Part shown: one piece after another, positions 34,153 to 41,707 of the stretch
Position numbering within the stretch: position 1 is the first letter of the stretch
Layout: the number at the start of each line of letters is the position of its first letter
NCBI GenBank assembly: GCA_900696455.1
Contig: CAADGB010000255.1
Span: 1-41,707, forward strand
Reading direction: 5' to 3'
Length of the DNA: 41,707 bases
Source: an uncultured delta proteobacterium
Lineage (GTDB): Bacteria; Myxococcota_A; Polyangia; Haliangiales; Haliangiaceae
The notes under the pieces: generated by a model
Told to the model about the DNA's origin: nothing
The model's database searches: none
The model's input: only the letters and a program-made list of their open reading frames with translations
Position numbers and translations under genes: made by a program

Positions 34153-34911
34153 ATGGCCCAGTCCGAGAAGCGAGAGAATTCTGTCCTGTTTTCGCTGCGT
34201 GAGCTCCGCTCGATCGAGGAGTCGCGCGTCAAGGAAGAGGAGGACGCGGCGAAGGCCGCGGAGGAGGCTCGCATCCGCGCGCGGATGGACGAGGAGCGCC
34301 GCAAGCGTGACGAGCAGGAGGCCAAGGAGCGCGCCGCCGCCGAGGCCATCCGCCTCGAGAACGAGGCCCGCGAGCAGCGCCTGCGCGAGGAGGCCCTGCG
34401 CGTGCAGGAGGCCGAGGCCCGTGCCCGCGCCGATCACCAGGCCCAGCTCGAGGCCCACCGCCTGCAGCAGGAGATGGAGCTGCGTCGCCAGGAGGTGCAG
34501 AAGAAGTGGCCGGTCTGGCTGGTGGTCGCGGTCGGCATCTTTGCCGTGATCACCGCCGCCGCGGTCATCTTCATGGTCCAGAGCTCGAACAAGGCCGACG
34601 AGGAGGCCCGGCGCCGCCAGGCGGCGCAGGAGGAGCAGGCCAAGGCCGAGGCCATCGCCCGCCAGAAGGAGATCGAGACCGCCGAGCTCAAGGCGCAGGT
34701 CGACGGCCTCATCGCCGCCCTGGCCGATCTCGACAACCAGATGAAGGAGGCGGAGCGGCAGCTCGCCGCGGCGACCACCCAGGCCGACCGCGACAAGGTC
34801 GCCGCCCGCCAGGCCGAGATCCGGCGCCAGCAGCGCGAGGCCCAGGCCCGGCTCGACAAGGTCAAGGCCGGCGTCAAGCTGCGGTGCCCGCCTGACCAGC
34901 CGCTCTGCTGA
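34153..34911 (+). CDS. Coiled-coil inner-membrane protein with ENSVLFSL motif
   Basis: 252 residues. The N-terminus carries RENSVLFSLRELRSIEE (7-23). A charged Glu/Arg/Ala coiled coil spans about 25-117, a single transmembrane helix 121-143, and a second coiled coil about 147-240. The tail ends CPPDQPLC. With the N-terminus inside by the positive-inside rule, the motif would be cytoplasmic. The same ENSVLFSL sequence occurs in the cytoplasmic linker of the AgmX/GltJ-like protein 14 kb away. It may be a scaffold of a cell-envelope machine. The family is unknown to me. A strong terminator follows. Confidence 0.8.
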   Translation: MAQSEKRENSVLFSLRELRSIEESRVKEEEDAAKAAEEARIRARMDEERRKRDEQEAKERAAAEAIRLENEAREQRLREEALRVQEAEARARADHQAQLEAHRLQQEMELRRQEVQKKWPVWLVVAVGIFAVITAAAVIFMVQSSNKADEEARRRQAAQEEQAKAEAIARQKEIETAELKAQVDGLIAALADLDNQMKEAERQLAAATTQADRDKVAARQAEIRRQQREAQARLDKVKAGVKLRCPPDQPLC

Positions 34912-34944
34912 CGGCGCGCACTCCACTCCACGCGTTCGCTCCTC

Positions 34945-34981
34945 GCGCCGCCGGATCGCCTCCGGCGGCGCGACGGCTTTT
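34945..34981 (+). terminator. Intrinsic terminator
   Basis: GCGCCGCCGGA and TCCGGCGGCGC form a perfect 11-bp stem with loop TCGCC, followed by GACGGC and TTTT. It lies 34 bp after the coiled-coil gene stop. Confidence 0.8.
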
Positions 34982-35048
34982 CGGCGCCGCCGGCGGGCGG
35001 CTGCGCTATGATCGAGGGCGACGCACGGACCTCTGTCGGGAGCTGTCG

Positions 35049-35426
35049 ATGAGCGACTCGAAGCCCGTCTGGGACCCCCTCGCGAGCCAGCGGCCGCCGG
35101 ACGCCGAGCCCGGCGCCGAGCCGGGCGCGGCCCGCCCGGCGCCGGTGCTGCGCTGCGAGTCGCGGCGGCCGCCGCCGCTCGAGCGCGGCCTCCTGCTGTG
35201 GACCCTGGCCGCCGCGCTGGTGGGCGCCACCGCGCTCGACGCGCTGTGGGCCTCGCCGCGGCGCGCGGCGCGGGAGCGGGCGAGCGCCGTCGAGCGGATG
35301 CCGCCGCCGTGTCGGGCGACGGCGCGGCCGGCCAGCTCGACGCCGGCGCCGCGGACGACCTCGCCGACGACGCCGCGCAAGGTCGAGGACATCCAGCTCC
35401 TGCGACCGGCGCCTGCTGCCCGTTGA
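35049..35426 (+). CDS. Small single-span membrane protein, hypothetical
   Basis: 125 residues. A Pro/Ala-rich N-terminus is followed by a membrane helix near 47-66 (LLLWTLAAALVGATALDALWA) and a Pro/Arg/Thr-rich tail with no motif. GGGAG precedes the ATG by about nine bases, and a TATGAT hexamer lies at 35007-35012. Third-position GC is high. It stands alone between two terminators. No function can be assigned. Confidence 0.55.
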   Translation: MSDSKPVWDPLASQRPPDAEPGAEPGAARPAPVLRCESRRPPPLERGLLLWTLAAALVGATALDALWASPRRAARERASAVERMPPPCRATARPASSTPAPRTTSPTTPRKVEDIQLLRPAPAAR

Positions 35427-35464
35427 GCCTCCCACCGACCGCGGTCGGACTCGCGGCGACGCCG

Positions 35465-35497
35465 AAAACAGCGACGCCGACCCGGAGGTCGGCGTCG
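35465..35497 (-). terminator. Intrinsic terminator for lipoprotein gene
   Basis: On the minus strand CGACGCCGACC pairs perfectly with GGTCGGCGTCG around a four-base loop, then CTGTTTT follows. It lies about 50 bp after the lipoprotein stop; it may also act weakly for the plus-strand gene ending at 35426. Confidence 0.75.
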
Positions 35498-35548
35498 TGT
35501 CGACCCGTCACCGCGGGGTGCCGGGCGTGCGATCGCTGCGGACGCTGA

Positions 35549-35992
35549 TCAGAGCGTGCAGCCCATCGCCTGCGCGCTCTGCTTGAGCGCGTCGGTGCCG
35601 GCCTTGCAGCCGGTGGCCGCGGCGTCGGCGGCCGCCTTCTTGCTCGCCTCGTCGAGGTCCGCCCACATCTTGAACGCCTCGGCCTGCGCGTCGCGCGCCT
35701 GCTGCATGGCGTCGAACGCCGGGCCGAACTTGTCCTTGCACTTGGTGGCGACGTCGTCGAAGGTCTTCAGGTACTCGTCGCACTCGGCCGAGCCGGTCGA
35801 GCCCGCGGCGGCGGCGGGCTTGTCGGCGGTGTCGGCGGGCTTGTCGGCCGGCTTGTCGGCGGGCTTGTCGGCCGGCTTGTCCTCGACCTTGCCGGCCGGC
35901 GCCTTGTCGCCGCCAGCGGCCTCGTCCTTCTTCTTGCAGCCCACGAGGGCGAGAGCCGAGGCGAGGGCGACGATGGTGATGAGCTTCTTCAT
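35549..35992 (-). CDS. Small Cys-containing lipoprotein with ADKP linker
   Basis: 147-residue lipoprotein (LVGC, C19). A Lys/Asp/Ala/Pro linker with ADKP repeats spans about 36-65. The C-terminal domain is helical with Cys at ECDEYLK, TKCKDK, GCKAG and MGCTL, probably forming two disulfides. Similar small domains with a CxxY...C...C...C pattern recur in Myxococcota lipoproteins, but the function is unknown. The start is the ATG at 35992, with GGAGGAAG upstream; the frame is open further but lacks coding character. It has its own candidate promoter and terminator. Confidence 0.82.
   Translation of the reverse strand: MKKLITIVALASALALVGCKKKDEAAGGDKAPAGKVEDKPADKPADKPADKPADTADKPAAAAGSTGSAECDEYLKTFDDVATKCKDKFGPAFDAMQQARDAQAEAFKMWADLDEASKKAAADAAATGCKAGTDALKQSAQAMGCTL
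35837..35884 (-). repeat. 12-bp tandem repeats encoding ADKP
   Basis: Four near-identical units of SGGCTTGTCGGC (plus-strand reading) encode the (ADKP)n linker of the lipoprotein. Confidence 0.8.
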
Positions 35993-36047
35993 GTTCGTTT
36001 CTTCCTCCGGGACCGTCACGCGGGTTGGGTGGTCCTCTTGGGGACAG

Positions 36048-36077
36048 ACGCTACGTCCTGGCAGGCGCGCGCACCAA
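36048..36077 (-). promoter_or_regulatory. Candidate promoter for small lipoprotein gene
   Basis: On the minus strand TTGGTG (36077-36072) and TAGCGT (36053-36048) are 18 bp apart. The area just upstream (36080-36120) is unusually A/T-rich for this genome. The leader would be about 50 bases. Confidence 0.4.
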
Positions 36078-36221
36078 TCTTCTTTTGTCATTTCATGGTA
36101 TTGCTTCGTCGCGACATGTAATCGACCGGTGACGGTCGGACCCGAAACCGGCGCGTGGCCAGGCGATCGGCGGCGAGGTCCGGCAGGGAGTGGCAGGCGC
36201 CCGGGGATCGCGCCGCGCCGC

Positions 36222-36791
36222 TCAGGTCGTCGCGCGTACCGCCTCGTCCCAGTGCCGCCAGCACACCGGGTGGTACTCGGCGTCGCCGAGCTGCACGGTG
36301 GGGCCGTCGAGCGCCGCCTTGCCCCCGGCGAGGCGCAGGTTGCACACCGCCTTGGCGTTGCAGTACTGGCAGGTCACCTTCACCTCCTCGATGCGGTCGG
36401 CGAGCTCGAGCAGGCGCTTCGCGCCCGGGAAGAGGTGGGTGCGGAAGTCGGTGCGCAGGCCGTAGCAGATGACCGGCACGCCCGGATCGACCGTGGCCCG
36501 CCGCAGATCCTCGACCACCTGCGGCGACAGGAACTGGGCCTCGTCGACCAGCACGCAGTGGTAGCCGGCGAACACCTCGGGGCCGAGCCGGCTGTCGTCG
36601 TCGACGACGAGGTCGGCCTGGGCGGCGAGCCCCGACCGCGAGCCGATCGTCGCCTCGCCGAAGCGCGTGTCGAGACGCGGCTTGACCAGGAGGCAGCGCT
36701 TGCCCTGCTTGCGGTAGTTGTGGGCGACGGCGAGGAGGTTCAGCGTCTTGGCGCTGTCCATGGTGCCGTAGCGGAAGTAGAGCTTGGCCAC
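36222..36791 (-). CDS. tdk: Thymidine kinase, type II
   Basis: Phosphorylates thymidine to dTMP in nucleoside salvage. It is 189 residues, normal for the bacterial tetrameric form. The P-loop is GTMDSAKT (9-16), slightly unlike the usual GxMxSGKT. Catalytic E84 is in VLVDEAQFL. The zinc-binding lasso has C141 and C144 (CQYC), C177 and H180 (CWRH), as in E. coli. The ATG at 36791 gives MAKLYFRYG, a standard start. It stands alone on the minus strand with the tRNA gene divergent upstream. Confidence 0.96.
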   Translation of the reverse strand: MAKLYFRYGTMDSAKTLNLLAVAHNYRKQGKRCLLVKPRLDTRFGEATIGSRSGLAAQADLVVDDDSRLGPEVFAGYHCVLVDEAQFLSPQVVEDLRRATVDPGVPVICYGLRTDFRTHLFPGAKRLLELADRIEEVKVTCQYCNAKAVCNLRLAGGKAALDGPTVQLGDAEYHPVCWRHWDEAVRATT

Positions 36792-36818
36792 GGCGCGACG
36801 CTACACCACCGCGGGCGC

Positions 36819-36848
36819 TTGCGACCCCCGCCCCGCCTGGGGTAAGAA
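36819..36848 (+). promoter_or_regulatory. Promoter of tRNA-Cys gene
   Basis: TTGCGA (36819-36824) and TAAGAA (36843-36848) are 18 bp apart. The -10 ends 12 bp before the mature tRNA 5' end. Confidence 0.55.
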
Positions 36849-36860
36849 CCTGGCAGCTAC

Positions 36861-36932
36861 GGAGCCGTAGCCAAGTGGTAAGGCAGTGGTCTGCAAAACC
36901 ACCATTCCCCGGTTCAAATCCGGGCGGCTCCT
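36861..36932 (+). tRNA. tRNA-Cys (GCA)
   Basis: Acceptor stem GGAGCCG/CGGCTCC closes the cloverleaf. The anticodon arm GTGGT-CTGCAAA-ACCAC carries GCA. The T-arm contains GGTTCAAATCC. The discriminator is T, as expected for tRNA-Cys. CCA is not encoded. It is a single-copy, isolated tRNA gene here. Confidence 0.95.
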
Positions 36933-36957
36933 CTGAACGGAACGGCGGCGCGAGCTG

Positions 36958-37878
36958 CTAGCGCGGCGGCGCGGCGTAGCCGCGGGCGGCCGGGAAGGGG
37001 TCGGCCTGGTCGCGGCGGTCGAGCTCGGCCGGGGTCCAGCGCGCGCCGCGCTCGGCGAAGATCGCCACGCCGATGACGCCGACGCTGGCGTCGCCGCCGG
37101 TGCGGGCGGCGTAGGAGGCGGCGACCCTGCCGAAGCGGAAGGCGGCGACCGCGGCGTCGGACTGGCGGAAGCCGTCGATGACGAGCTCGTCGCGGGGCTC
37201 GACCAGGTAGCCGCGGCGGGCCGGCGACGCCGGCTTGCCGTCGATGACGTCGAGGCCGTCGACCGAGGTCACGACCTCGAAGCGGGCGCTGGTGGCGTTG
37301 CGGATGACGATGCGGTAGCGGGCGCCGTCGGCGCCGACCACCAGGTTGCGGCCCATCGCCGCGACGCCGGGCAGGAGCTCGCCACTGTCGCCGACCAGCG
37401 CGACGCCGATCGAGCCGTCGCCGACGAAGGTCTCGAGGGGCGCCAGCGCGCCGCCGACGTGGGCGGCGTGGGCGAGCACGCCGTCCCGATCGTTGTAGTG
37501 GATGACCGCGGTCGCCCACGGCGCCGCGCTCGCGCGCTCGAACGGGCGGGTCGTCACCGGCGACCACATCGACTCGCCCCAGGTGGTGCCGAGGCCGGGC
37601 CGCTCGTCGGGCGCGGGCCGCGCGACGTGCTCGGCGGCGAGCTCGCCGCCGGCGCCGGCGCCGGCGGATGACGGCGGGGCGGGCGGCGCCGGCACCGCGG
37701 CGTGGGCGTCGTACGCGGGGCCGCCGCGACCGGGCGCCGGGCCGCCGTGGGAGGCCGACGGCGTGGCGGCGTGGCGCGGCGGCGCGGCCAGGCTGCCGCC
37801 GCAGCCGGCGGCGAGGGTGAGGGCGAGGAGCGGGCGGAGTCGGGAGCGCGGGCGGCGTGGGCGGGGCGGGTGTGCCAT
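36958..37878 (-). CDS. Lipoprotein of unknown function
   Basis: 306 residues. The signal ends in the lipobox LAAGC (C26). A long Pro/Ala/Gly-rich linker runs to about residue 90. A globular domain begins at RPGLGTTWGES and contains SASAAPWATAVIHYNDRDG-like and ARYRIVIRNATSARFEVV segments, suggesting a beta-sandwich. The domain ends with a polar tail. I do not recognise the family. It converges on the tRNA gene and ends 25 bp from it. The 211 bp between its start and the next gene (37879-38089) is GC-rich with no open gene. Confidence 0.65.
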   Translation of the reverse strand: MAHPPRPRRPRSRLRPLLALTLAAGCGGSLAAPPRHAATPSASHGGPAPGRGGPAYDAHAAVPAPPAPPSSAGAGAGGELAAEHVARPAPDERPGLGTTWGESMWSPVTTRPFERASAAPWATAVIHYNDRDGVLAHAAHVGGALAPLETFVGDGSIGVALVGDSGELLPGVAAMGRNLVVGADGARYRIVIRNATSARFEVVTSVDGLDVIDGKPASPARRGYLVEPRDELVIDGFRQSDAAVAAFRFGRVAASYAARTGGDASVGVIGVAIFAERGARWTPAELDRRDQADPFPAARGYAAPPR

Positions 37879-38089
37879 GGGAGCCTCCAGGTGCGGGGTG
37901 CGTGCGTGCGGGGAGATCGGACGTCGGTCCAGACGGGGGTCAGGCGTCCGGCCCTCCGGCCCGAGCCGGCCGGACGTCGCGTGACGCCGGGCGTCGCCGG
38001 TCGCGGCGCCCGCGGCGGCGGACCGTCGCCGCCATCGCCCCTGGAACGCCGCCGGCCGCGCGCGCCTTACACCCGCGCGGCGCGGCCGG

Positions 38090-38497
38090 TCAGAAGGGCC
38101 ACAGGCTCCACGTGTAGTAGACGCCGGCCAGGAGGAAGCCGCTCAGGGCCCAGGCGGCGAGGAGCGACACCAGGGGCGCCGGCAGCGCGCGGCGGCGGAG
38201 CGTGATCAGCGCGGTCAGGGCGCCGCCGACCGCGGCGCCGCCCAGGCCCCACAGGATCGTGCCGTAGTAGTTGATCGCGAGCTTCTGTGTCGGGCCGTCC
38301 TGCCACCACCACGCGCCGCGGTACGGATCGAGCTGGAGCCGCGTCCAGCCCGACCAGTCGCACGCCGCGTAGGCGATCGTGCCGCCGATCACCGCGGACA
38401 GCGCGATGACGTAGACGCGCTGCCAGGGCGCCGGCGCGCCGGCCACGCCGGCCACGTCGGCCGTGCCGTCAGTCGCCGTGACATCGCGCGCAGCCAT
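38090..38497 (-). CDS. Small three-helix membrane protein
   Basis: 135 residues with predicted helices at about 27-46, 78-99 and 108-130 and an aromatic stretch between (YRGAWWWQDG). The ATG at 38497 lies 29 bases inside the end of the cytochrome gene in another frame, implying translational coupling. It may anchor or serve the cytochrome and barrel proteins encoded just upstream, but no haem or quinone motif is visible. The family is not recognised. Confidence 0.7.
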   Translation of the reverse strand: MAARDVTATDGTADVAGVAGAPAPWQRVYVIALSAVIGGTIAYAACDWSGWTRLQLDPYRGAWWWQDGPTQKLAINYYGTILWGLGGAAVGGALTALITLRRRALPAPLVSLLAAWALSGFLLAGVYYTWSLWPF

Positions 38498-39965
38498 GCC
38501 CGGTCATCTTGAACGCGCGCCGGCCGTCGTGGCAAGGCGCGCAGCTCGCCTTGGCCGGCGCCTCCACGGTGGCGGCGTCGGTCGACGTCGCCACGGAGGG
38601 GTGGCAGGTGACGCAGGCCAGGGGGGCGCCGGCGGCGTCGGTGGCGTGGGCGTCGTGGCGGAAGCGGCGGCGCGTCGACCACGCCGCCGCGGTGCGGAGC
38701 GCGATGCGCGCGCGCTCGAGCCCGACCTCGTGGCAGGCCGCGCACGTCGCCAGCGCGGGCGCCGGCCCGCCGCTCACCTGGTGGCACCCGGCGCCGGCGC
38801 AGGCGGCGTGGCCGCGCGGCGGCCGCAGCTCGCGGCCGGCGGTGGTCAGGGTGTGGCACCGCGCGCAGGCCACGGCGGCGTGGCGGGCGTGGTCCATGCG
38901 CGCGCCCAGCTCCGAGGTCGGCGGCGGCGCGCGATCGGGGTAGAGCCGGCGCCACGGCTCGGTGCTGGCGTGGCAGGCGCCGCAGATCGTCGGCGTCGCC
39001 CGCGTGAAGTCGGCGGCGTGGCAGGCCGCGCAGGCGGCGTGGCCGGCCACCCGCGGCTCGCCGCCGGCGTCGAGGCGGTGGCAACCCTCGCACGCGGCCA
39101 GCGGCAGGCGCGCGGCGTGGCGCTGGTGGGAGAAGCGGTCGGGCGGGCGGACGACCGCCCGGGCCTCGGTGGGCGCGGTGGTGTGGCAGGTGGTGCAGCG
39201 CTCGGTCACGGCGAACGCGGCCTGCCCGTCGTGGCAGCCAGGCGCCGAGCAGCGGTCGACGGTGGGCGTCGGCAGCTCGAGGCCCGCGGTCGCGGCCACC
39301 GCGTCGTGGCAGGTCGCGCAGGCCGCGGCCGGGCCCCGGCCGGCGTGGCGGACGTGGTCGTAGGCGGCGCCGACCGCGAGCGGGCCGCGCTCGAGCCGCG
39401 CCGTGGCGTTGGCGCCGTAGGCCGCGGCGTGGCAGGTCGTGCACGCGGTCATGGCCACCGCGGCGCCGCGGCCGTCGTGGCAGCCGGCGCAGCGGGCGTG
39501 GGGCGCCGGGCGGGGCGTCGGGGGCGCGGCGCCCGGGATCCGGTGGCAGGTCGCGCACGACGCGCTGGCGTGGGCGAGGTGCGAGATCGTGATCGGGTAG
39601 TCGGGATCGAGGCGGTACGGCGGGTAGGCCACGCGCGGGCGCCGCGACGTCAGCTCGGCCGGCGCGTGGCAGGCCTCGCACACGACGCGCTGCGCGGCGG
39701 GCGGGGCCGCGCCCGGGCGCGGCGCCGGTCCGTGGCACGCGCCGAAGCAGGCGGCGTGGCCGGGGCGGCCGATCAAGCCGCCGCCCGGGCCGAGGGTGTG
39801 GCAGGCGGCGCACGGGAGCTCGGGCAGGCCGCCGACCGAGACCCGGCCGGCGTGGGCGACGTGATCGAACCCGCTGGCGGTGGCGCGGGGCTGCGCGGTC
39901 GCGGGCGCGGCGAGCGCGAGCGCCACGGCGACCGCGACCACCACCCGCGCGTCCGGGCCCGGCAT
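38469..39965 (-). CDS. Exported multihaem c-type cytochrome, 18 haem motifs
   Basis: 498 residues with a cleavable signal (about 8-25, APATAQ). I count 15 CxxCH motifs, one CX3CH (CFGACH) and two CX4CH (CSAPGCH, CAGAGCH), giving up to 18 c-type haems. Many single His residues (HVAHAG, HLAHAS, HVRHAG, HQRHAA, HARHAA, HDAHAT) precede the motifs at regular spacing and are probable axial ligands. The repeating H..H...C..CH unit resembles cytochrome c3/MtrA-like chains. It is periplasmic or inserted in an outer-membrane barrel. The start ATG overlaps the barrel gene stop by one base (TGATG). Together they look like a porin-cytochrome conduit. Confidence 0.9.
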   Translation of the reverse strand: MPGPDARVVVAVAVALALAAPATAQPRATASGFDHVAHAGRVSVGGLPELPCAACHTLGPGGGLIGRPGHAACFGACHGPAPRPGAAPPAAQRVVCEACHAPAELTSRRPRVAYPPYRLDPDYPITISHLAHASASCATCHRIPGAAPPTPRPAPHARCAGCHDGRGAAVAMTACTTCHAAAYGANATARLERGPLAVGAAYDHVRHAGRGPAAACATCHDAVAATAGLELPTPTVDRCSAPGCHDGQAAFAVTERCTTCHTTAPTEARAVVRPPDRFSHQRHAARLPLAACEGCHRLDAGGEPRVAGHAACAACHAADFTRATPTICGACHASTEPWRRLYPDRAPPPTSELGARMDHARHAAVACARCHTLTTAGRELRPPRGHAACAGAGCHQVSGGPAPALATCAACHEVGLERARIALRTAAAWSTRRRFRHDAHATDAAGAPLACVTCHPSVATSTDAATVEAPAKASCAPCHDGRRAFKMTGHGCARCHGD

Positions 39966-41707
39966 CAGAACTGGCCCTCGGCGAGGAGGCGCAGCGACTT
40001 GAGCCCGCGGATCTCGGGCGCGACGTCGAGCGCCGACGAGATGTCGTACTCGGTGCGCAGCCGCAGGCGCGCCGTCACCCAGGCGTCGAACGAGATCCGG
40101 CCGCCGCCCCGGACGTCGAGCTCGCCGAGCAGGAGCTCGTCCTCCAGATCGCCGCCGCCGCCGGTCCGGGGATCGGCCACGCCGTCGTCGCGGTAGCGCT
40201 CGGCCCAGCGGGTGCGGCGGACGAAGGCCTCGGCGGCCGCCGAGAACCGGCGCGCGCCGCCGCTGAAGCGGGCGACCACCCCGCCCTCGAGCAGGGTGCG
40301 CTCGCCGACGTGCTGGGGCGGCAGATCGAGGGGCTGGACCTGGTTCTCCACGTCGACGAGGGCCTCCGGAGGGTCGCGGTGGTTGTAGGTGCGGGCCATC
40401 CCCGACACCCCGAGGACGAAGGCGCGGCGGACCCGGACCTCGAGGGCGGTCCCGCCCTCGAGGTAGCCGGCGGCGTGGTAGCTGACCTCGTCGCGATCGA
40501 GGCGGGCGTCGAAGGCGAAGGCCCCGTGGACGAGGACGTCGATGTTGTCGAGGAGCACGGTGCCGGCGCGGGCGCGGGCGGTCGCCCGCGGCAGGCTGGG
40601 GCCGCGGTCGAGGTAGCGGCGCGCGACCCCGGGCTCGTCGGGATCGCGGAAGGCGAAGTCCCAGATCGGGTCGCGGCGGTGGCGGTAGCGGCCGTCGATG
40701 ACCAGCCGGGTCTTCTCGGACACGCGGTAGCGGAGCGTGACGTGCTCCTGGGCCAGCGCGCTGTCGAAGGTGCGGGCGTTGCCGGTGATGACCAGATCCT
40801 TGCGCGCGGCCCAGTCGACGGTGAGGTCGGCGTGGTCGTGCCCCTCGAAGCCGAGCGCGCGCAGGCGCAGCGTGAACGGCAGCTCGCGGCGGCGGAGGTC
40901 GTAGGACAGCTCGAGCCCGCTCACCACGCCGCGCTGGGCGCCGAGGTCGGGATGGGCCGGGTCGGGCTCGTACCAGGCCGGGACCCGGCTGCCGACGTAG
41001 AGCGCGACCGCCAGGCCGCGGGCCCGCCACGACGCCCACAGCCCGTCGAGGTGGGCGATCGCGGGGCCGTAGACGTGCTGGCGCCCGGCTCGCACGACCA
41101 GGGAGGCCAGGGGCCCGCGGGTGAAGAGGCCGTCGGCCTCGGCCCAGCCGGCGCGGACCTGGAGGTCGTCGGTGGTGTCCCACGCCGTCGGCACCGGGGC
41201 GAAGCGCGGCACCGTGGGCACGATCCGGAACCTGGCGGCCAGGTAGGCCGACAGGCCGGGGGTCATGATGCGATCGACGCCGAGGACGGCGTCGCCGAAG
41301 GCGTAGGCGCGCGCCCGGTCGTAGCCGACCCGGGCGCGGTGGGCGTCGTCGGTGGCGGCGCCGGTGCCGAGCTGGTTGCCGGCGAGGGTCAGGCCGCGCG
41401 CCGAGGGCTCGGCACCGTCGATCGCGAACCCGAGCACGAGCTGGGCGCGGATCTCCGGCAGGAGGTCGGTGGGCGCGTCGCCGGCCTGGACCGCCGGCGC
41501 CGCGGCGGCGAAGCGCAGCGGGTCGTCGTCCGGAGGTCGGACGGTGGCGGCGGGCGGGCGGGCGGGCGTCGCCGCGGGCGCGGCGGTGGCCGCCGCCGCC
41601 GGTCGCATGGTGAGGCGGGGCACGAAGGGCAGGCCCCGGGCGCGCAGATCGGGTCGGGCCGCGGCCGATCGCGGGGGCGCCGCGGGGGTGGCGGGCGCGA
41701 CCTCGGC
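39965..41707 (-). CDS. Outer-membrane beta-barrel protein, 5' end beyond window
   Basis: Long alternating polar/hydrophobic strands with many Arg/Tyr, a final phenylalanine (LLAEGQF), and no helical segments indicate an outer-membrane barrel. Strand-like examples are RLVIDGRYRHRR, ALEVRVRRAFVLGVSG, ASLVVRAGRQHVYG and ARLRLRTEYDIS. The frame is open to the window edge. The Ala/Pro-rich stretch before residue 40 from GTG 41623 is no signal peptide, so the start lies beyond 41707. By position and type it is a candidate MtrB-like sheath for the multihaem cytochrome whose gene it overlaps. Sequence similarity to MtrB itself is not obvious. Confidence 0.78.
   Translation of the reverse strand, partial: AEVAPATPAAPPRSAAARPDLRARGLPFVPRLTMRPAAAATAAPAATPARPPAATVRPPDDDPLRFAAAAPAVQAGDAPTDLLPEIRAQLVLGFAIDGAEPSARGLTLAGNQLGTGAATDDAHRARVGYDRARAYAFGDAVLGVDRIMTPGLSAYLAARFRIVPTVPRFAPVPTAWDTTDDLQVRAGWAEADGLFTRGPLASLVVRAGRQHVYGPAIAHLDGLWASWRARGLAVALYVGSRVPAWYEPDPAHPDLGAQRGVVSGLELSYDLRRRELPFTLRLRALGFEGHDHADLTVDWAARKDLVITGNARTFDSALAQEHVTLRYRVSEKTRLVIDGRYRHRRDPIWDFAFRDPDEPGVARRYLDRGPSLPRATARARAGTVLLDNIDVLVHGAFAFDARLDRDEVSYHAAGYLEGGTALEVRVRRAFVLGVSGMARTYNHRDPPEALVDVENQVQPLDLPPQHVGERTLLEGGVVARFSGGARRFSAAAEAFVRRTRWAERYRDDGVADPRTGGGGDLEDELLLGELDVRGGGRISFDAWVTARLRLRTEYDISSALDVAPEIRGLKSLRLLAEGQF

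Noticed and set aside
36840-36960. tRNA-Cys as an integration site of a mobile element
   Set aside because: No integrase, direct repeat of the tRNA end or foreign composition is visible downstream.
37879-38089. A small gene in the gap between the lipoprotein and membrane protein genes
   Set aside because: Short frames here lack a ribosome-binding site and coding-like third positions; I see only GC-rich non-coding sequence.

Overview
This window is very GC-rich chromosomal DNA (codon third positions almost all G or C) and reads as a predatory or gliding-type member of the Myxococcota, probably near Haliangiales/Kofleriaceae. That is inference. It rests on a zinc-ribbon/GYF/TonB-like AgmX-GltJ type protein, paired Ser/Thr kinases, MopE-like Asp-rich lipoproteins, lipoproteins with Ala-Asp-rich linkers, and a hybrid CheA. 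There is no sign of phage, insertion sequence, CRISPR or integron. No gene-free stretch exceeds 300 bases. The genes at both edges (RNase R on the left, an outer-membrane barrel on the right) run off the window.

Layout, left to right. (1) 1-5365: RNase R, then a convergent cheW-cheA pair with a receiver domain fused to CheA. (2) 5421-8035: two lipoproteins, one a copper type II monooxygenase-like protein and one with a beta-propeller. (3) 8050-11261: two translationally coupled Ser/Thr kinases, one with a DFN motif in place of DFG. (4) 11389-15385: an acyl-CoA mutase large subunit with isobutyryl-CoA-mutase-type active-site residues, then plsX coupled to an App1-like HAD phosphatase. (5) 15472-19406: a small unknown gene, then nif3-hisZ-purA behind a clear sigma70-type promoter. 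(6) 19550-24171: the AgmX/GltJ-like protein, an EF-hand membrane protein, a MopE-like lipoprotein and a small Asp-Ala-rich lipoprotein.

(7) 24212-34018: a lipid-transport region. Two MCE (MlaD) proteins on the plus strand converge on a nine-gene minus-strand run: CpsB-like phosphatase, flippase-like protein, secreted protein, threonine aldolase, repeat-rich lipoprotein, MlaF, MlaE, MlaE, MlaF. Most neighbours overlap by 4 bases. Each part of the transporter is present twice, and the two ATPases carry complementary defects of the kind known from heterodimeric ABC ATPases.

(8) 34153-36932: a coiled-coil membrane protein sharing an unusual motif with the AgmX-like protein, a small membrane protein, a lipoprotein, thymidine kinase and tRNA-Cys. 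(9) 36958-41707: a lipoprotein, then a coupled set made of an outer-membrane barrel, an 18-haem c-type cytochrome and a small membrane protein. This set resembles a porin-cytochrome electron conduit.

The most notable candidates are the asymmetric duplicated Mla system, the porin-cytochrome set, the mutase active site, and the motif shared by two membrane proteins.
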